From Alitta virens (lineage: Eukaryota; Annelida; Polychaeta; Phyllodocida; Nereididae), in contig OW028584.1 in NCBI GenBank assembly GCA_932294295.1, positions 21,545,638-21,609,637 on the forward strand: 64,000 nucleotides of DNA. Reading direction: 5' to 3'. Position numbers and translations under genes: made by a program. A model generated the notes under the pieces. That model was not told the DNA's origin. It ran no database searches and saw only the letters and a list, made by a program, of their open reading frames with translations. How positions within the stretch are numbered: position 1 is the stretch's first letter; every line of letters starts with the position of its first letter. Positions 1 to 33,727 of this stretch are shown here, piece after piece.

Positions 1-3000
1 TATTCCTCACCTCAACATTGTCATATGCACACAGAGTGTCCATAAACTCACAGTTCGATAATCGATATGCAGGCACACCACAAGTCAAGAAGGCTCGAAA
101 CATGACAGTAGACATAAAGACGCAGTCATGTTATGTTTTAGTATATTATCTCCAGGCATTTTTGCTCAGCAGCAGCATGATTGGGTATGTACATATACAC
201 TCATCAGACGAGGTATAACATCAACATGCCAAGGTACGATCCACTCTCTTTAACAACAAAGCAGACCGCTAGATTTGCTCGTCTGCTCCTCCTGAGTACA
301 CGATGGCTGCTGTAAGCTGACATCAAACAACTGATTCAGGCAGACAAAATATTATTATTGAAGTACACAACAGTAATTACCTATAGCTCTCCTCCCTCTT
401 TATTGAAGGTCTTCCTGAATCAGGTGTTGTGTCGCCAAGAGCCATTGACTGAACCTAGTATAACTGACTCAGTCACACCCACAAACATCAAAATTCACTG
501 CCATTGCACACAAGTTAGCAAAAAACATAAGACAGGATTGTTACAGCAGATCCATTTTGGCCATATATTATACATCTTTCAGGCCATGCATCTTACCTAA
601 ACAAATATTCACCATGCCCCCGACGTTTACCCCAATTGATATCCATGCCCCATCAACAGCCATCAACCTTAACCTAAGGAATATGCTAGGCCAACATTAA
701 AATACTATATAGCAGAAAATGCCTTATCTCTATGAATATACACTTCATAATGCTTCATGGGAATCGGTTCAAATGCTTGACTTTGGCAGGAACCACTACT
801 GGGGATCTCAACATAATACTCACCAAGGTTTTTGGCAATTCGTTCATCATAATACTCCATTTTTTGGCATGTTTACTAATCATTCAGTTTGACTCGATTC
901 ACCAATCACCACCCAGTCCGTGCACTAGCAACAAAAAACATTATTTTAATTTGTTGCTTGCCCCACCTGCTGGAATTTAACAATACCATAACACAGGTGC
1001 CACCTGCAGGTAATTTCAACAACTACTATCTGTCCAGTCCACCATTGAGACTCCTTAATACTTGGACTACGAGACAACTACCGAGTCCTAGTGAGACTAT
1101 TTTACCCACCCTAAAGTTATATAATCAGTCTTGGTGGTTGCCAGAAATGTAGGATTAACAGTGGAACCACTATCAGCTGTTAATTTCAAGACACAACAAA
1201 AAACAAGAATTATAACGTCACTCACGATTGTTTACGATTACGACCTAGTGGGCCATAAAAGGGCGCTACTAGTCTGGAGTCTCAATGTAGGGGTGTACAG
1301 ACTGTAGTATAAATATCATTGTATGTCGGGGGGATATGGGCGAATAGTAATTAAAAAGATATAGGGATTCATATTCACAAGTGTGAGGTAAAGGAACATG
1401 GAAGCCCTTCAGGCACACAGCCAAAAATTTCCCATTTGTATCAGTACAAAATTAATGAAAAATCACTCAAAATGGATTTGCTATAACGTTCCGTCTTGTA
1501 ACATTTTAACACAGTACTCCATAGAGTTCAACAAGTTATAATTTAATCTTTGTCATTAGACAAAATACCATCATGATTTGTTTTCTACATTAAATCATAA
1601 TCAACCATGCAAATCTTTGATTATTTATCAAGCATGACTAGAATTAAACTTGAAACATTATTGCACTACTCTACCCATTTGCTGTAAATCATTAAATATT
1701 AAATTCTCATAAGAGACACTGTCTAGCTTTAACAATAATTGTGTAAGTATTAATATCCTCGGCTGCAATCATTGAAAAAAACAAAAAAAAAACAATCACA
1801 CTAATCACACATTAGAATGCTACAGCAAAGAAGTTTTACCAATAAAAACCTAGCTACGAATTTTTTCATTACAAATGATACGTATTGCTCAAATGTTATT
1901 CCAGTATAATCTTTGCTACAAATCCTGAAGTCAGAACATGATCACTGAAAATGCCATTTGTTGAAGCTCTTAAAAAATGTACATTTTTGCGATTTACAAA
2001 TCAACCGAAAAGTAAAGCACACTAGTACCTACTAGAATAAAAAAAAAATTCAACGATGCCTCAATGAGATTGTGCCGAATGCAAAACAGTAAAGTATTGA
2101 AACGTGTCTTCAAGCACATTTGATATTTGATTTTAAAAAAAAAAGCAAAAAAAAAACAACAGATAACAGCAATAATATCAATAGAAAAACAGCCATTAAA
2201 ATGACCCACAAATAGGGAGAGGGAGGGGTGTTGAAGTCTATCCCCTAGCGAATCCCCATTCCACACACTTCTGTTGTTATCCTAGAAAAGACATATAAAT
2301 CATAAAAGGAGGATAAGGATGTACATAAAATCCACTGTATATATTCAACTATTACCATTATTCAACAATGGATTGAGTAAGTATTAACAGTTTTAAAAGC
2401 TACTTGACTTTCGAAGAAATGTATACGTTGCGGCTGCACCAACAATGCATCCACTAAACACTGACTAACTGCTTATTAATTATTATAAATAATGCTGATT
2501 GGTTAAAAATGTTAGCGTATAAATAATAAAAGTTTGCAGCAATCTACCCTGGCTGTTTATCGACACACGACCAAAATGAAAAGGAAGGGCTCTGCTGCTG
2601 AGGGCTATTATATATATATATATGTCCGTATTTACAGCGAAAATATAGATTAGGCAATAAGTATATTATTATTATTATTATAAGTAAGATGGAAGGATTC
2701 GCATTATACTTTTATACAGAAGGAATGTTTACAGATGGTAACCATGGAAATAGACCATCCATTACACAATCCATGAGTCTTGTTACAATTAATTGCAATT
2801 AATTAACAACTTGCCTACTCGTATACCGCCACATTGCTGCATGAATGTCAAGGTGCTTGTTAGTATAGCGTGAGAAATTAAGATTTATACATTGTTCTTT
2901 GATAAATTTTCTTTTTGGGTGAAATAATTTCTTTTGGGAAAGGAGGGGCCAAGTAGCTGCCTAAATTCTATATAGATTCAAGTGGCTGGCTAGTACAACT

Positions 3001-4038
3001 GTAAGTTATATATACCTTATACTTAAACGTTTAATGTTATTGTACACATTGTCATAGTAACAGCTTGGCACAGTGCTAAATTAGTTTTATTTTTTACACC
3101 CCATTGAGATCATTTTTTCCAGAGGTAGCCCATCTTATTAGTTAACGCTCGTCACTAACTCAGGAAATATGCACATATGAAGCGCATTGAAAATATATCC
3201 TTTTCACCAAAGAGTATCTTGTACCACAGACGTAAGCATCATGGTAAGGTTAAATATATATGTATATATATATATATATTCTACAACACAACAACTTTCA
3301 GACCAGATTTATTCTTATTCTCCTAATTATTAAATTTTTTTAGTTAAAAATATAGCGCCTGATTATTATTTAATGGTTATCACCTATTTAGGTAAATATT
3401 TTTTTTTCTTTATTGCTAATTATTACACCTTAATTTTGGTGGAACCCACTCTATGTTATTGCCAATGGTGGATGCAAATTTAGTGTATTACACTTCAAAT
3501 TGAAAAGTACATCTAATGATAATTGAACTTAATTTCGTTGTTTTTTTTTGGTGAAATTTGGCACACCTATATAATTCTATTCACTTATAAATTTATGATA
3601 AATCAAATTTCCAAATTTTGATTTTTAAATGGACTGAATTATGCCTTATCACAGGGTTGTAACTCATCTGTTTTAACTTTAACTCCCAGTGATCACATGA
3701 GTTCCACAAACTCAGCTTTGTGAGAACTTTGACTCATAGACAGTGAATGGGCTTCCAAGGGTAATTTTTGTCTTCATCATTCGATACATTTGGACAGATT
3801 ACCAGTATTGCTCATAAAAAGTCTTTCTTTGGCCTCGCTACATTGTAGGTCAACTAGTATGTACCAACATCAAACAACCACAAAATATATAGATCAATAT
3901 CGTGATTAAAATGCTATCGAGCTCTGCAATATACAAAGAAATAGAAACACCTATCGTAAAACCCTTAAAGTACACATTTAAAAGCACGACAGCCTTACCG
4001 CCTAAGTTGAAGGCGTGTAATATGAGTAAGTGTATATG

Positions 4039-4069
<31 letters not shown>

Positions 4070-4159
4070 TACAGAGCTGAACAACCTAATTTACACACAT
4101 CATCATAAAGATCCTTATGATCACACACCAAAAAATGTAACTATATGACTAATATTTTA
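1..4159. other. Downstream flank and possible 3' UTR of PCBP; no gene seen
   Basis: The stretch is AT-rich. Short ORFs are interrupted and none resembles a known protein. It contains short TA repeats (2613-2625, 3260-3280, 4030-4060), an X-box-like site near 2737, and an AT-rich palindrome TTAATTGCAATTAA near 2790. The part next to 4160 is probably 3' UTR. Confidence 0.5.
3409..3414 (-). terminator. Candidate poly(A) signal AATAAA downstream of PCBP
   Basis: On the minus strand the first canonical AATAAA I noted below the stop lies about 750 nt downstream of it. A second lies at about 3309-3314. The intervening sequence is AT-rich with a TA microsatellite. Site use cannot be judged from sequence alone. 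Confidence 0.3.
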
Positions 4160-25975
<21,816 letters not shown>

Positions 25976-26082
25976 CAGGAGGCCGTTACCAAGGTGACAC
26001 GTGGGATCTGCTCGTGCTATTAGTGCTGCCTTCTGCAACGCCCTCTGCAGGAGACCTCCGCTACCTCAAAATGGCGCCAAAT
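25976..26082 (-). promoter_or_regulatory. PCBP 5' UTR segment with possible splice acceptor or proximal promoter
   Basis: The stretch upstream of the ATG has no further in-frame ATG before the TGA at 26066-26068. On the minus strand a good acceptor (CTGCTTTCTTCCAG) ends at 26083, so this may be an internal exon fed by a non-coding exon further upstream. Alternatively it is promoter-proximal: at 26070-26082 there is GGCGCCAAAT (E2F-like) overlapping AAAATGGCGCC (YY1-like), and at 26037-26051 a CTCF-like motif. The sequence alone does not decide between the two. Confidence 0.5.
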
Positions 26083-27410
26083 CTGGAAGAAAGCAGACGA
26101 AACATTTGGTTAATTTCTTGGTGATAAATTTACATGTGGAAGTTTTAAAAAATAGTACAAAGTTTGAACAAAATTATGAACAAAAGCGTTTGGTCACATT
26201 TGGATGAACAGATCGAGGAAACATTCGAAACAATGTGTTTACTGTCCAGTACCCAAATGAAGTGACTACACCTTCAATGTTCACTTATAGCCACAAATAC
26301 ATGTTTAATATAAAACTGAAAGTTGTCAAAGTTATTTCATCAAGCAAATTGGAAGCAATGAGAAATCCTCCAAAAAGCAGACGAACTTTTTTTCAGAAAT
26401 GGAAGAAAGACACAATCTGAGAAGAAATGACATCTTGACAGAAATTAGTGCAATTTTTATCCGATTCTATCCAATTCACAGTGTGCTATAAATAGATGCT
26501 GACTATTCCAAAAAGTTGACGTAATTAACTGAAATCGTACTGGCTAACAAGACATTGGATTAAATGCAAACAATTATAAATATTACAGATTGACATTTTA
26601 TGAACAATGTTTCCCTGACGAAAATATCATATTTGACCCATAAATTAACCGAATCTTACGTCAAAATATTTCATAAAGAACACTATTCCATAAAAATGCT
26701 AATAATTTGCATTTCTTACGTTGAAGAACTTATCAATACAGTATATCAATTATGAACCAATGCATTTGCTTTATTCGAATATACATATTAGAAATCTATA
26801 TTTAACCATTACAGATCACCTTTTAATCACCTTTCCTGATCAATGATCACTTCAACAGATCTTTTCAGATCATCTTGACAGATCAACTTTACAGATCACC
26901 AACAGCACTGATGTGTTATTAAGTGGAGCACGGACGAGGTATTTTCCCCAAATGATTGACCAGTACAGCTGGTCAGTGCAACACCTGGCAAGTAACAATC
27001 CAGCAGGCTGACCCCTTGACCAATGGTCAAACCATAGATTTAGTTGTTTGTTTTTATTGGGATCAGAACTGAATGTTATACAAGAGTTAACCTTTCAGGA
27101 AAAAATGAGTATGATAGCAAAACCATACAGCAAAAGTGTGGTCAATGGATTTATTTTTGCATTCCTGTACTTGGTTACTAACTGGAGATGAAACATCTCA
27201 AATTGTTGATATTTTAGTACTAATTAGTGCTGTGTAACCCCAAAACTTTCTATTATTTGTAATCTATTATGAGTCTTTTTTAATTGCTTTACTTTTTACT
27301 TTTTGTACTTTTACGAACGAAATAAAGATTTATCAAGATTTATATAATAGGCCTACTAACCCATTATACAACTCACGAGGAACCTAGTAATTTACTAGCC
27401 TTACTGATGA

Positions 27411-27468
27411 GGTGGTCTTAATAGTGAGGTGGTCTCTAAGCGGATTTCCATTGTACTGTAGTGCTGTA
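27411..27468. repeat. AAGACCACC repeat, reversed partial copy
   Basis: GAGGTGGTCTTAATAGTGAG is followed by GTGGTCTC and ends GATTTCCATTGTACTGTA, the inverted form of the family end. Confidence 0.6.
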
Positions 27469-27960
27469 GTGAACCCACATATTATTATGAGACAACATCA
27501 CTTATTCAGTTACTTCTTAATTAAATCCACGACATTTGGCATTACAGTGTTTATCTGATCAAAATATATAACCTCATTATATGACCACATCACTAATAAG
27601 ACTAGTCTACTGCTGAGTATGAAGATAGCAAAATGCCAAATGGTCTCTCATGTTTGTGTTTCTAGACATAGTGTCTATATATCAAGAGCGTCTGTGTTTC
27701 TTAAGTATACATGTAAATCTACATCTATCTGTCTGTCTGTCTATGTCTGTGGTTAAATCATCTCAGTCTGTCCATACATCAAATTTGGGAATCCAACACG
27801 TGGTGCTGAGCACATGTACAAAAGATGAATGGCATTTCACAAACACTAATCCCATATTTACATAAATCAATGCAAATCAATAATTGGCTTTAAATGCGTT
27901 TAGGTCACTACAAAGAGTGAGTGTCCACACCGGCTTGACATATTACAAACACCAACATGT

Positions 27961-28315
27961 GTCGAATGTCACTGTAAAAAATTACTGTAATTAATTGAGT
28001 ACTGTGACATTAACAGTAAGAACCAAGTACATATGACTGTAATATATTGAGTATATCACTGTGAAATTAACAGTAATAACTAAGTAATATGACTGTAATA
28101 AATTGAGTACGTCACTGTGAAATTTACAGTAGGAACTAAGTACATATGACTGTAAAAATTCCATGAAAATGTACATTTCACTGTAAAAATTCCATGAAAT
28201 AAGTACCTAAATCGTAGAAAGTTGCAGTGACACCTGAATAAGCCACTGTAAAAAGTGTTTTACAGTAAAGTGTTACTGTAAAATGTCACTATGAAAAACG
28301 AACCTTCACTGTAAA
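27961..28315. repeat. ACTGTAAA-type tandem repeat with 56-bp units
   Basis: Three units of about 56 bp each contain TTGAGTAxxTCACTGTGAAA, then ACAGTA, AACTAAGTA and ATATGACTGTAA. They are followed by a run of shorter CACTGTAAAAA/TTTTACAGT units that face each other and can form hairpins. Confidence 0.75.
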
Positions 28316-28861
28316 AATAATCATGATCACTTGGCTGTATTCTGTGGAGTATTTACTGACCAAGAAATATAAGCAGGAGTAATACAATATTCTACCTTGT
28401 AATACAACAGCAGTGAGCAGAATATTCTAATTGGAGTCCAAGAACTAATCAAGTGACCATTTAGGTTCATTGTTGGCTTCGTGCAAGACTTAATTTTACA
28501 TTGTCCGACCAACATACAAGTGTCAGAAATAATTAGATCCAAGCATCTTATTAACCTGCATCCCAAGCCCCCCAAAAACCTGTTACAGCAATTATGCTAA
28601 GCCTGCAGGCTAATGCACTGTATTAATTAGGTATTATGGAAAATCTTGCTGACAGCCAAATTCTGAACTTGAGAGTTGCACAGGTTTAAGCACTCAAACT
28701 GTGAGCATCATTACATATTCAATAAACCAGTGTGGGGGAGACATTAATTTTTGTATGACAGATTCATGAATCAAAACGTTCGTTGTCCATCTAATTTGGC
28801 CTATGATTGCAATTGATATTAGCCAAAATTTCAGTCATTAAAATTATAATGTAAAATACAG

Positions 28862-28940
28862 TAAAATCTTGTATTTATTTAAGACAACCTTACTATAAAG
28901 ACCACCTCACAACTAAGACCACCTAACCCTGGACTACATG
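28862..28940. repeat. AAGACCACC repeat, partial copy
   Basis: It contains AAAGACCACCTCACAACTAA followed by GACCACCTAACC. Confidence 0.55.
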
Positions 28941-29127
28941 TAACCACAAGGCTGGCCTTGTATAACGGTGCAGTTTCATGAAATATCATTAATTCTGATT
29001 TCCATTCAATCAAATCAGCAAATTACTGCACGATATTGTACACATTTCAAATTTGACAACACATTTTCTGTCTAATGCAGAAACACCGACAAAAACAATA
29101 GCGCTCATGACACCTGTCATTTACAGA

Positions 29128-29205
29128 TATTGTCGCATGCTCTGAGACGGTCCCCTAGAGGCAGGAGCCACGTGGAGCGTTGGAGACGGTCCCTAGGCTA
29201 CAGTC
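29128..29205. repeat. Short direct duplication (GAGACGGTCCC)
   Basis: GAGACGGTCCCCTAGAGGC and GAGACGGTCCCTAGGCTA lie about 40 bp apart in a GC-richer patch. Confidence 0.5.
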
Positions 29206-30894
29206 GTCTGCTTAGTTGAGCGATAATTTGTTGAAGTACCCAATTAGTATTGTCAAGCTGTCACCTGTACCTTGAAATACAGTATGAGTGTACTACATGA
29301 CCTCACTCAATATCTAATGGTGGAAATTGTTAAAATAATGGCTTTTATTCTGTTTTCAATTTCCATTGATAACGCAAGCAACGTATCTCATAAAAAATAT
29401 TGTAAACATAATGCCACAAATTATGATACGTTAAAATAGTGTAATTCTATATGCATAAGACGAATATTATTCATCATTATGAATTATAATACTACTTACG
29501 GTGATGGAATAATTTAATCTAAATAACGATGGGAAAACATACTAGGTGCTCGCAAACATATTACATTTACCCACAACGTTGTGGCAAACACTTGCATTGT
29601 TTGTTCCACGTATGTCACGAATTGTAGTATCTAGCAATTAGGACCCTCTTCTAATAAGTTATATACTCTGGCCTCGTATAGACGCCGGGGTTCATTGATC
29701 TCACGATATACCATGTATAAACATAATTATGACCTCTAATAGAGGCCTGTTCAATAAAGGCCGGGTATGTATACTCTCTAAAATCCTTTAAACTAAATAT
29801 GAAATTGAAAATACTATATACCTAGTATTGAAGTATGCATAGTAACAAAAATAAAATCTAGCTTCAAGAATAAACCAGACCATTATATAGCTAGTCCATA
29901 CTTACAAAAAATTCACAAAATTAAGAATAGTTAGTTTACCTTAAAATGCCGGTATATAATGGAATATATACCCAGCAGATCCTATGATACCCAGTGTGTT
30001 GCAAACAAAGTCAGGTATTCCTTTATCCAAATGTAGGCCTAAATATCAAATCATCCAAAACTCAAAATTTCCAATCCGATGTTTACAGTTGTGTGGCTGA
30101 GCTCTGAATGATGCTTCACAGAGTCTGTTTTCCGATTACTCAATCATCCCAGCACATGTCGTTCATGCCAGCTGCTGCCCAATGTCCATCTGGCTACTCT
30201 AACTGACCACAGCTTGTGTGAACTGTATAGCTTGACTATAGCTTGCTTGACCACCCCCCCCCCCCTGGTCATGGTCATATATAGTTTCAATCCACCCCTT
30301 TTGCTCATTAACATGGCTGCGTTTAATTAGAAGTGTAGATACTAGGGTTAGATTCTCATATCTCTTCATCTGTAACCTCTAAGGTGTATATTATCACTTA
30401 GCGCAAAGATAAGATAACAGACATCTCGTGTGTACCTGATATCTGATAAGAGGAAATCTACATTTCAAAGAGATAGGTTAAACAAAGCATCAGAGAAATT
30501 GTTGTGACGTAACTAATGACGTAACCAATGACGAACATTGTTAAGTATCGTGTATACTAATTGGCTAGCATATGTTGCCATAGAGATGCAAACACGCTTA
30601 ATTACCTAATTAGACTTGGTCATATTAACGAGTTGTTAAAATAGCAACAACTTGGCAGTGAATAACCTAGGAGAAATTAGTGTAATTTCTCCAAACTTTA
30701 ACATATAACACTTCTTATTTTCGTCTTTTTTGTTCTTTCATAATTTGCTGTTTAACAGTTGTATATAGTTATGTTATGATAGAATGATACAAGAATTGCG
30801 TTATATTTTTATTGGACCACATTCATTTATTACCTTTATCATAAAATCTCAAGAAACGTAGGAAAATATGAATTATCTGAATGAAGGAATGAAT

Positions 30895-30996
30895 GACACC
30901 ATTGCACATTGGTAGCTTTGTAACTGATGTTAAATTGAAAAAAGAAAAGAAAAGATGTATTATAGAGATATTTATGGTTCATTTACACCATACTCA
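30895..30996 (+). repeat. Direct repeat, copy 1 of a doubled segment
   Basis: GACACCATTGCACATTGGTA, AACTGATGTTAAATTG and TTTATGGTTCATTTACACCA recur in the same order at 32042-32120, about 1.1 kb away. This copy has an extra A/G-rich insert. Confidence 0.75.
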
Positions 30997-31044
30997 TATC
31001 ATAATTCTGCATCTTCATTTAAATTACGAATTTGTAATACACCC

Positions 31045-31116
31045 TAAGTTACTAAACCACAATATAATTATAGAGGCCTATAAGTTACTAAACCACAATA
31101 TAATTATGAAGGCCTA
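31045..31116 (+). repeat. 36-bp tandem duplication
   Basis: Two units start TAAGTTACTAAACCACAATA and end GGCCTA. They differ at only about two positions (TAGAGG versus TGAAGG), so the duplication is recent. Confidence 0.85.
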
Positions 31117-31236
31117 TAATTATCTAAACTCATTATCTAGATATTGTACAAAAATACCAATAAGTATTATATAATCATCATGTACATATATCTGGTCCAT
31201 CTACTCATACAGCGACACAGGTGCGCGTGCCAAGGT

Positions 31237-31312
31237 GTTGCTATGGACGCCATCTTGATAGCGTTCCTTAGCAACGCGTCACCTGAATGCTACCACCTGG
31301 TTGCTTAGCAAC
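31237..31312. promoter_or_regulatory. X-box and YY1-like cluster, CpG-containing
   Basis: GTTGCTATGG (31237) is followed by GCCATCTT (31249, the YY1 core ATGGCG/AAGATGGC on the other strand), CCTTAGCAAC (31266) and the palindrome GTTGCTTAGCAAC (31300-31312). The stretch is GC-richer and has more CpG than its surroundings, so it could be a promoter or enhancer. Confidence 0.4.
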
Positions 31313-31418
31313 CGACTTATTAGCTTCTGTGCCATCTCAAACTTTGATAACAGGTGTCACAGTCCGCCTAGAAGTGGTAATAAGCCTGCTGAGCTAGCAG
31401 CAAAACATTTACTGACAT

Positions 31419-31442
31419 CATGGAGTCACTAGTGACTCCATG
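31419..31442. repeat. Perfect 24-bp palindrome
   Basis: CATGGAGTCACT is followed immediately by its reverse complement AGTGACTCCATG. The outer bases GACAT and ATGATGT-like flanks partly extend the symmetry. Confidence 0.9.
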
Positions 31443-32041
31443 CTGACATGATGTAAACAACGTGTGGCCATGTTCATTCATTTAGTTGTGTTTTTTCTTA
31501 TTTTTAAGAAATCCAAAATGCATTTATATAATAAAACAATACTTTTTGTTAGTTAAAAGAACTTCTTGTCATTCATTCATTCATGGCAGAACCACTCAAA
31601 AATAAATAGTTTCCGAACTGCCGTATTAATTCATCCCATAATAGTAATTCGACATCGATTCATATTTGACCTTTGATCTCGAATTACACCTGCTTTGTTC
31701 GTGTCGTATTCTGAATTAGAATATATGGAAAAGTTACGAAAATCCGGCCTTAACGGTGGATCGCTCGTAATTACCTCTTGCCAAGGACAACGCCAGCTAG
31801 CAACAAAAGAAAAAAAATCCTATCAACAATTGAATATTATTGTCTACTAACATCATTTTCTGCCTTCAAATTAGCGAGCAATCGTTCCCAAGGCTAATTC
31901 CAGAAGGCTCTCAATGGAAAGCAAGGAATGAAAACAAAATAAAGGATAAAATCATTGATCAATTGATCGCTATATGGACGTTTCGCTTAAGACATCTTCA
32001 GCAACACAAAAGGAAGAAAAATGGATCTTAGAACAACATTG

Positions 32042-32120
32042 TGACACCATTGCTCATTGGTGGCCTTGGAACTGATGTTAAATTGGAAAAGATATTTATG
32101 GTTCATTTACACCGTACTCA
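32042..32120 (+). repeat. Direct repeat, copy 2 of a doubled segment
   Basis: It matches 30895-30996 apart from point changes and the missing A/G-rich insert. Confidence 0.75.
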
Positions 32121-32439
32121 AAATATATGTCATGGCTAATTAATGTGGCATGTTATTAAAACATCAGTATGCTTTTCACCCAAGGCAATACTATGCATTA
32201 AGGTTTGTTTTGATATCATTACTCTTATCAATCCCATCAAATTATGCATGAGATATGATATCCATTCGAAATGTTTTGATTTCTTTTGTGTAGCAATTAC
32301 CGAATCAGCATCATTTTAACGAGTCAAGCGTGACGTTGCAGCGGCCCCTAGCATGCCCACTGGACCGCGACTACATGCCAACATCAATTTTCTCTCGTTG
32401 ATGTGACTTCCGGCGAAACCATTAGTATGCAGCGCGCCC

Positions 32440-32515
32440 GGCGGACGGGGTTTGAACTACCGCCGCACGAGTGGCCACCGTTACGCTTCAGCGACCACCG
32501 CCACGTGCCGACAGA
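32440..32515 (-). mobile_element. Candidate tRNA-like SINE head in a GC-rich island
   Basis: The minus strand has GTGGTCGCTGAAGCG (A-box-like) then GTAGTTCAAACCCCG (B-box-like) about 40 nt later, in a GC-rich stretch unlike the flanks. There is no second copy in the window for support, so a promoter CpG island is an alternative. Confidence 0.35.
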
Positions 32516-32711
32516 ATTTAACGACTCGAGTTGACTAAACGATCTATTGTGGTCTAAACAACGGCGAGCAAAATGCCCCCCAGTGCTATAATTAAATAAC
32601 AATCCGAAAACAAAAATCAATTCCCATGGAGGAATCGAGATAATTTTCCTTTCTTTTTTCCCCTCAGATTTTCTTTCTTTTAATAAATCAATTAATACAA
32701 GACCCCTGTAA

Positions 32712-32850
32712 TATTGATGCTACAAACTCTTAAGACCACCTCGATTCTACGACCACTCTGCTTGGGCCCTTAACTTGGAAACCAGCTCGATTTTACGACC
32801 ACTTCAGTGATTTAAAAATGTTGACTTTATCGTTGGGTTTCACTGTATGA
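32712..32850. repeat. AAGACCACC repeat, longer copy
   Basis: CTTAAGACCACCTCGATTCT is followed by ACGACCACTCTGC and TTTACGACCACTTCAGTGAT. It ends GGGTTTCACTGTA, the inverted family end. Confidence 0.65.
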
Positions 32851-33205
32851 TTAAAACAACACTGCAATTAATAACTGCAAAATATGAACAGAAATTCTGG
32901 AATTGTATCTCCAGAAACAGCCTTAAGTAGAGACAGCATCACTAAGATTACAAAAATTCAACAAGGATTACAAAATATCAGGTTTAAAATTTCTCGATTG
33001 AATAAGCACTGAATCAAGTCTTGCCAAATTCACATGACAGGCTTAAAGGAACTTTCTGGAATTCTAAAAAACCTTAAAGATGTGATTAATTAAACCAAAA
33101 ACAAAACAACGATGAAGATGGAATTACTAATCAAATAATCGCAAGATATGATATATCAATGATGCTGATAAATTTGATATGGTCAAAAATAATTATTAAT
33201 TATAG

Positions 33206-33385
33206 TGGAATCTCGCTTTTAAGACCACCCTTGGGGCAAATTCATTTGGGTTCAAAATGAGGTGGATTTAATATATAGGTTGATTGCAGTGAAAATAATA
33301 TATTTGCATGAAAAATTATCTTAACAGAGGTGTTCGTAATAGTGAGGTTTTAACTGTGAGGTGGTCTTTATAGTGAGGTTTTTCT
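33206..33385. repeat. AAGACCACC repeat, two-ended copy
   Basis: The left part is TAGTGGAATCTCGCTTTTAA then GACCACCCTTGG. The right part is GAGGTGGTCTTTATAGTGAG in inverted orientation, so the copy has family sequence facing inwards from both ends. Confidence 0.65.
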
Positions 33386-33390
33386 CAAGT

Positions 33391-33459
33391 AGGAGCCTCA
33401 TCATCATATCCATATCTTTATAAGATATTTATGAATATATTTGTCTGTTAAACCCAATA
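33391..33459 (+). repeat. Left copy of the duplication flanking SINE copy A
   Basis: It starts AGGAGCCTCATCATCATATC and ends TTGTCTGTTAAACCCAATA. The right copy at 33647-33727 has the same start and end, with internal ATATTTGTCAAT expansions. Confidence 0.85.
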
Positions 33460-33646
33460 GTGGGTGGGTGGATTAGGGCTTTACGTCCTGTATTTCTGCA
33501 CCTGATGGGCTAATAGGACAGGCAGGGACCATGGCAATGAGATGAATGATGAAACAGCCATCCAACATAGGTTTGACCGGGAATCGAACTCGGGACCCAG
33601 TGGTTGGAAGCCTAGCGCATCACCACTGAGCTAGGCCCCCACCCCC
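33460..33646 (-). mobile_element. tRNA-derived SINE, copy A, intact tRNA-like head
   Basis: On the minus strand the head reads GGCCTAGCTCAGTGGTGATG (A box), an anticodon-loop-like CTTCCAACC, and GAGTTCGATTCCCGG (B box), giving a tRNA-Gly-like order and spacing. The body matches copy B. It sits between two diverged copies of an approximately 70-80-bp flanking sequence and not between a short target duplication. Confidence 0.85.
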
Positions 33647-33727
33647 AGGAGCCTCATCATCATATCCATGTCTTTATAATATATTTGTCAATATATTTGT
33701 CAATATATTTGTCTGTTAAACCCAATA
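33647..33727 (+). repeat. Right copy of the duplication flanking SINE copy A
   Basis: The ends match the left copy, but ATATATTTGTCA is repeated inside, making it 12 bp longer. Confidence 0.85.

Noticed and set aside
32384..32620. 78-codon minus-strand ORF with GGHFARRC (zinc-knuckle-like)
   Set aside because: It has only part of a CCHC motif; the GC-rich stretch is better explained as a tRNA-like head or CpG-rich island.
33570..33646. tRNA gene (Gly-like)
   Set aside because: A and B boxes and an anticodon-like loop are present, but it is fused to a body shared with 62771-62933, so it is a SINE head and not a functional tRNA.
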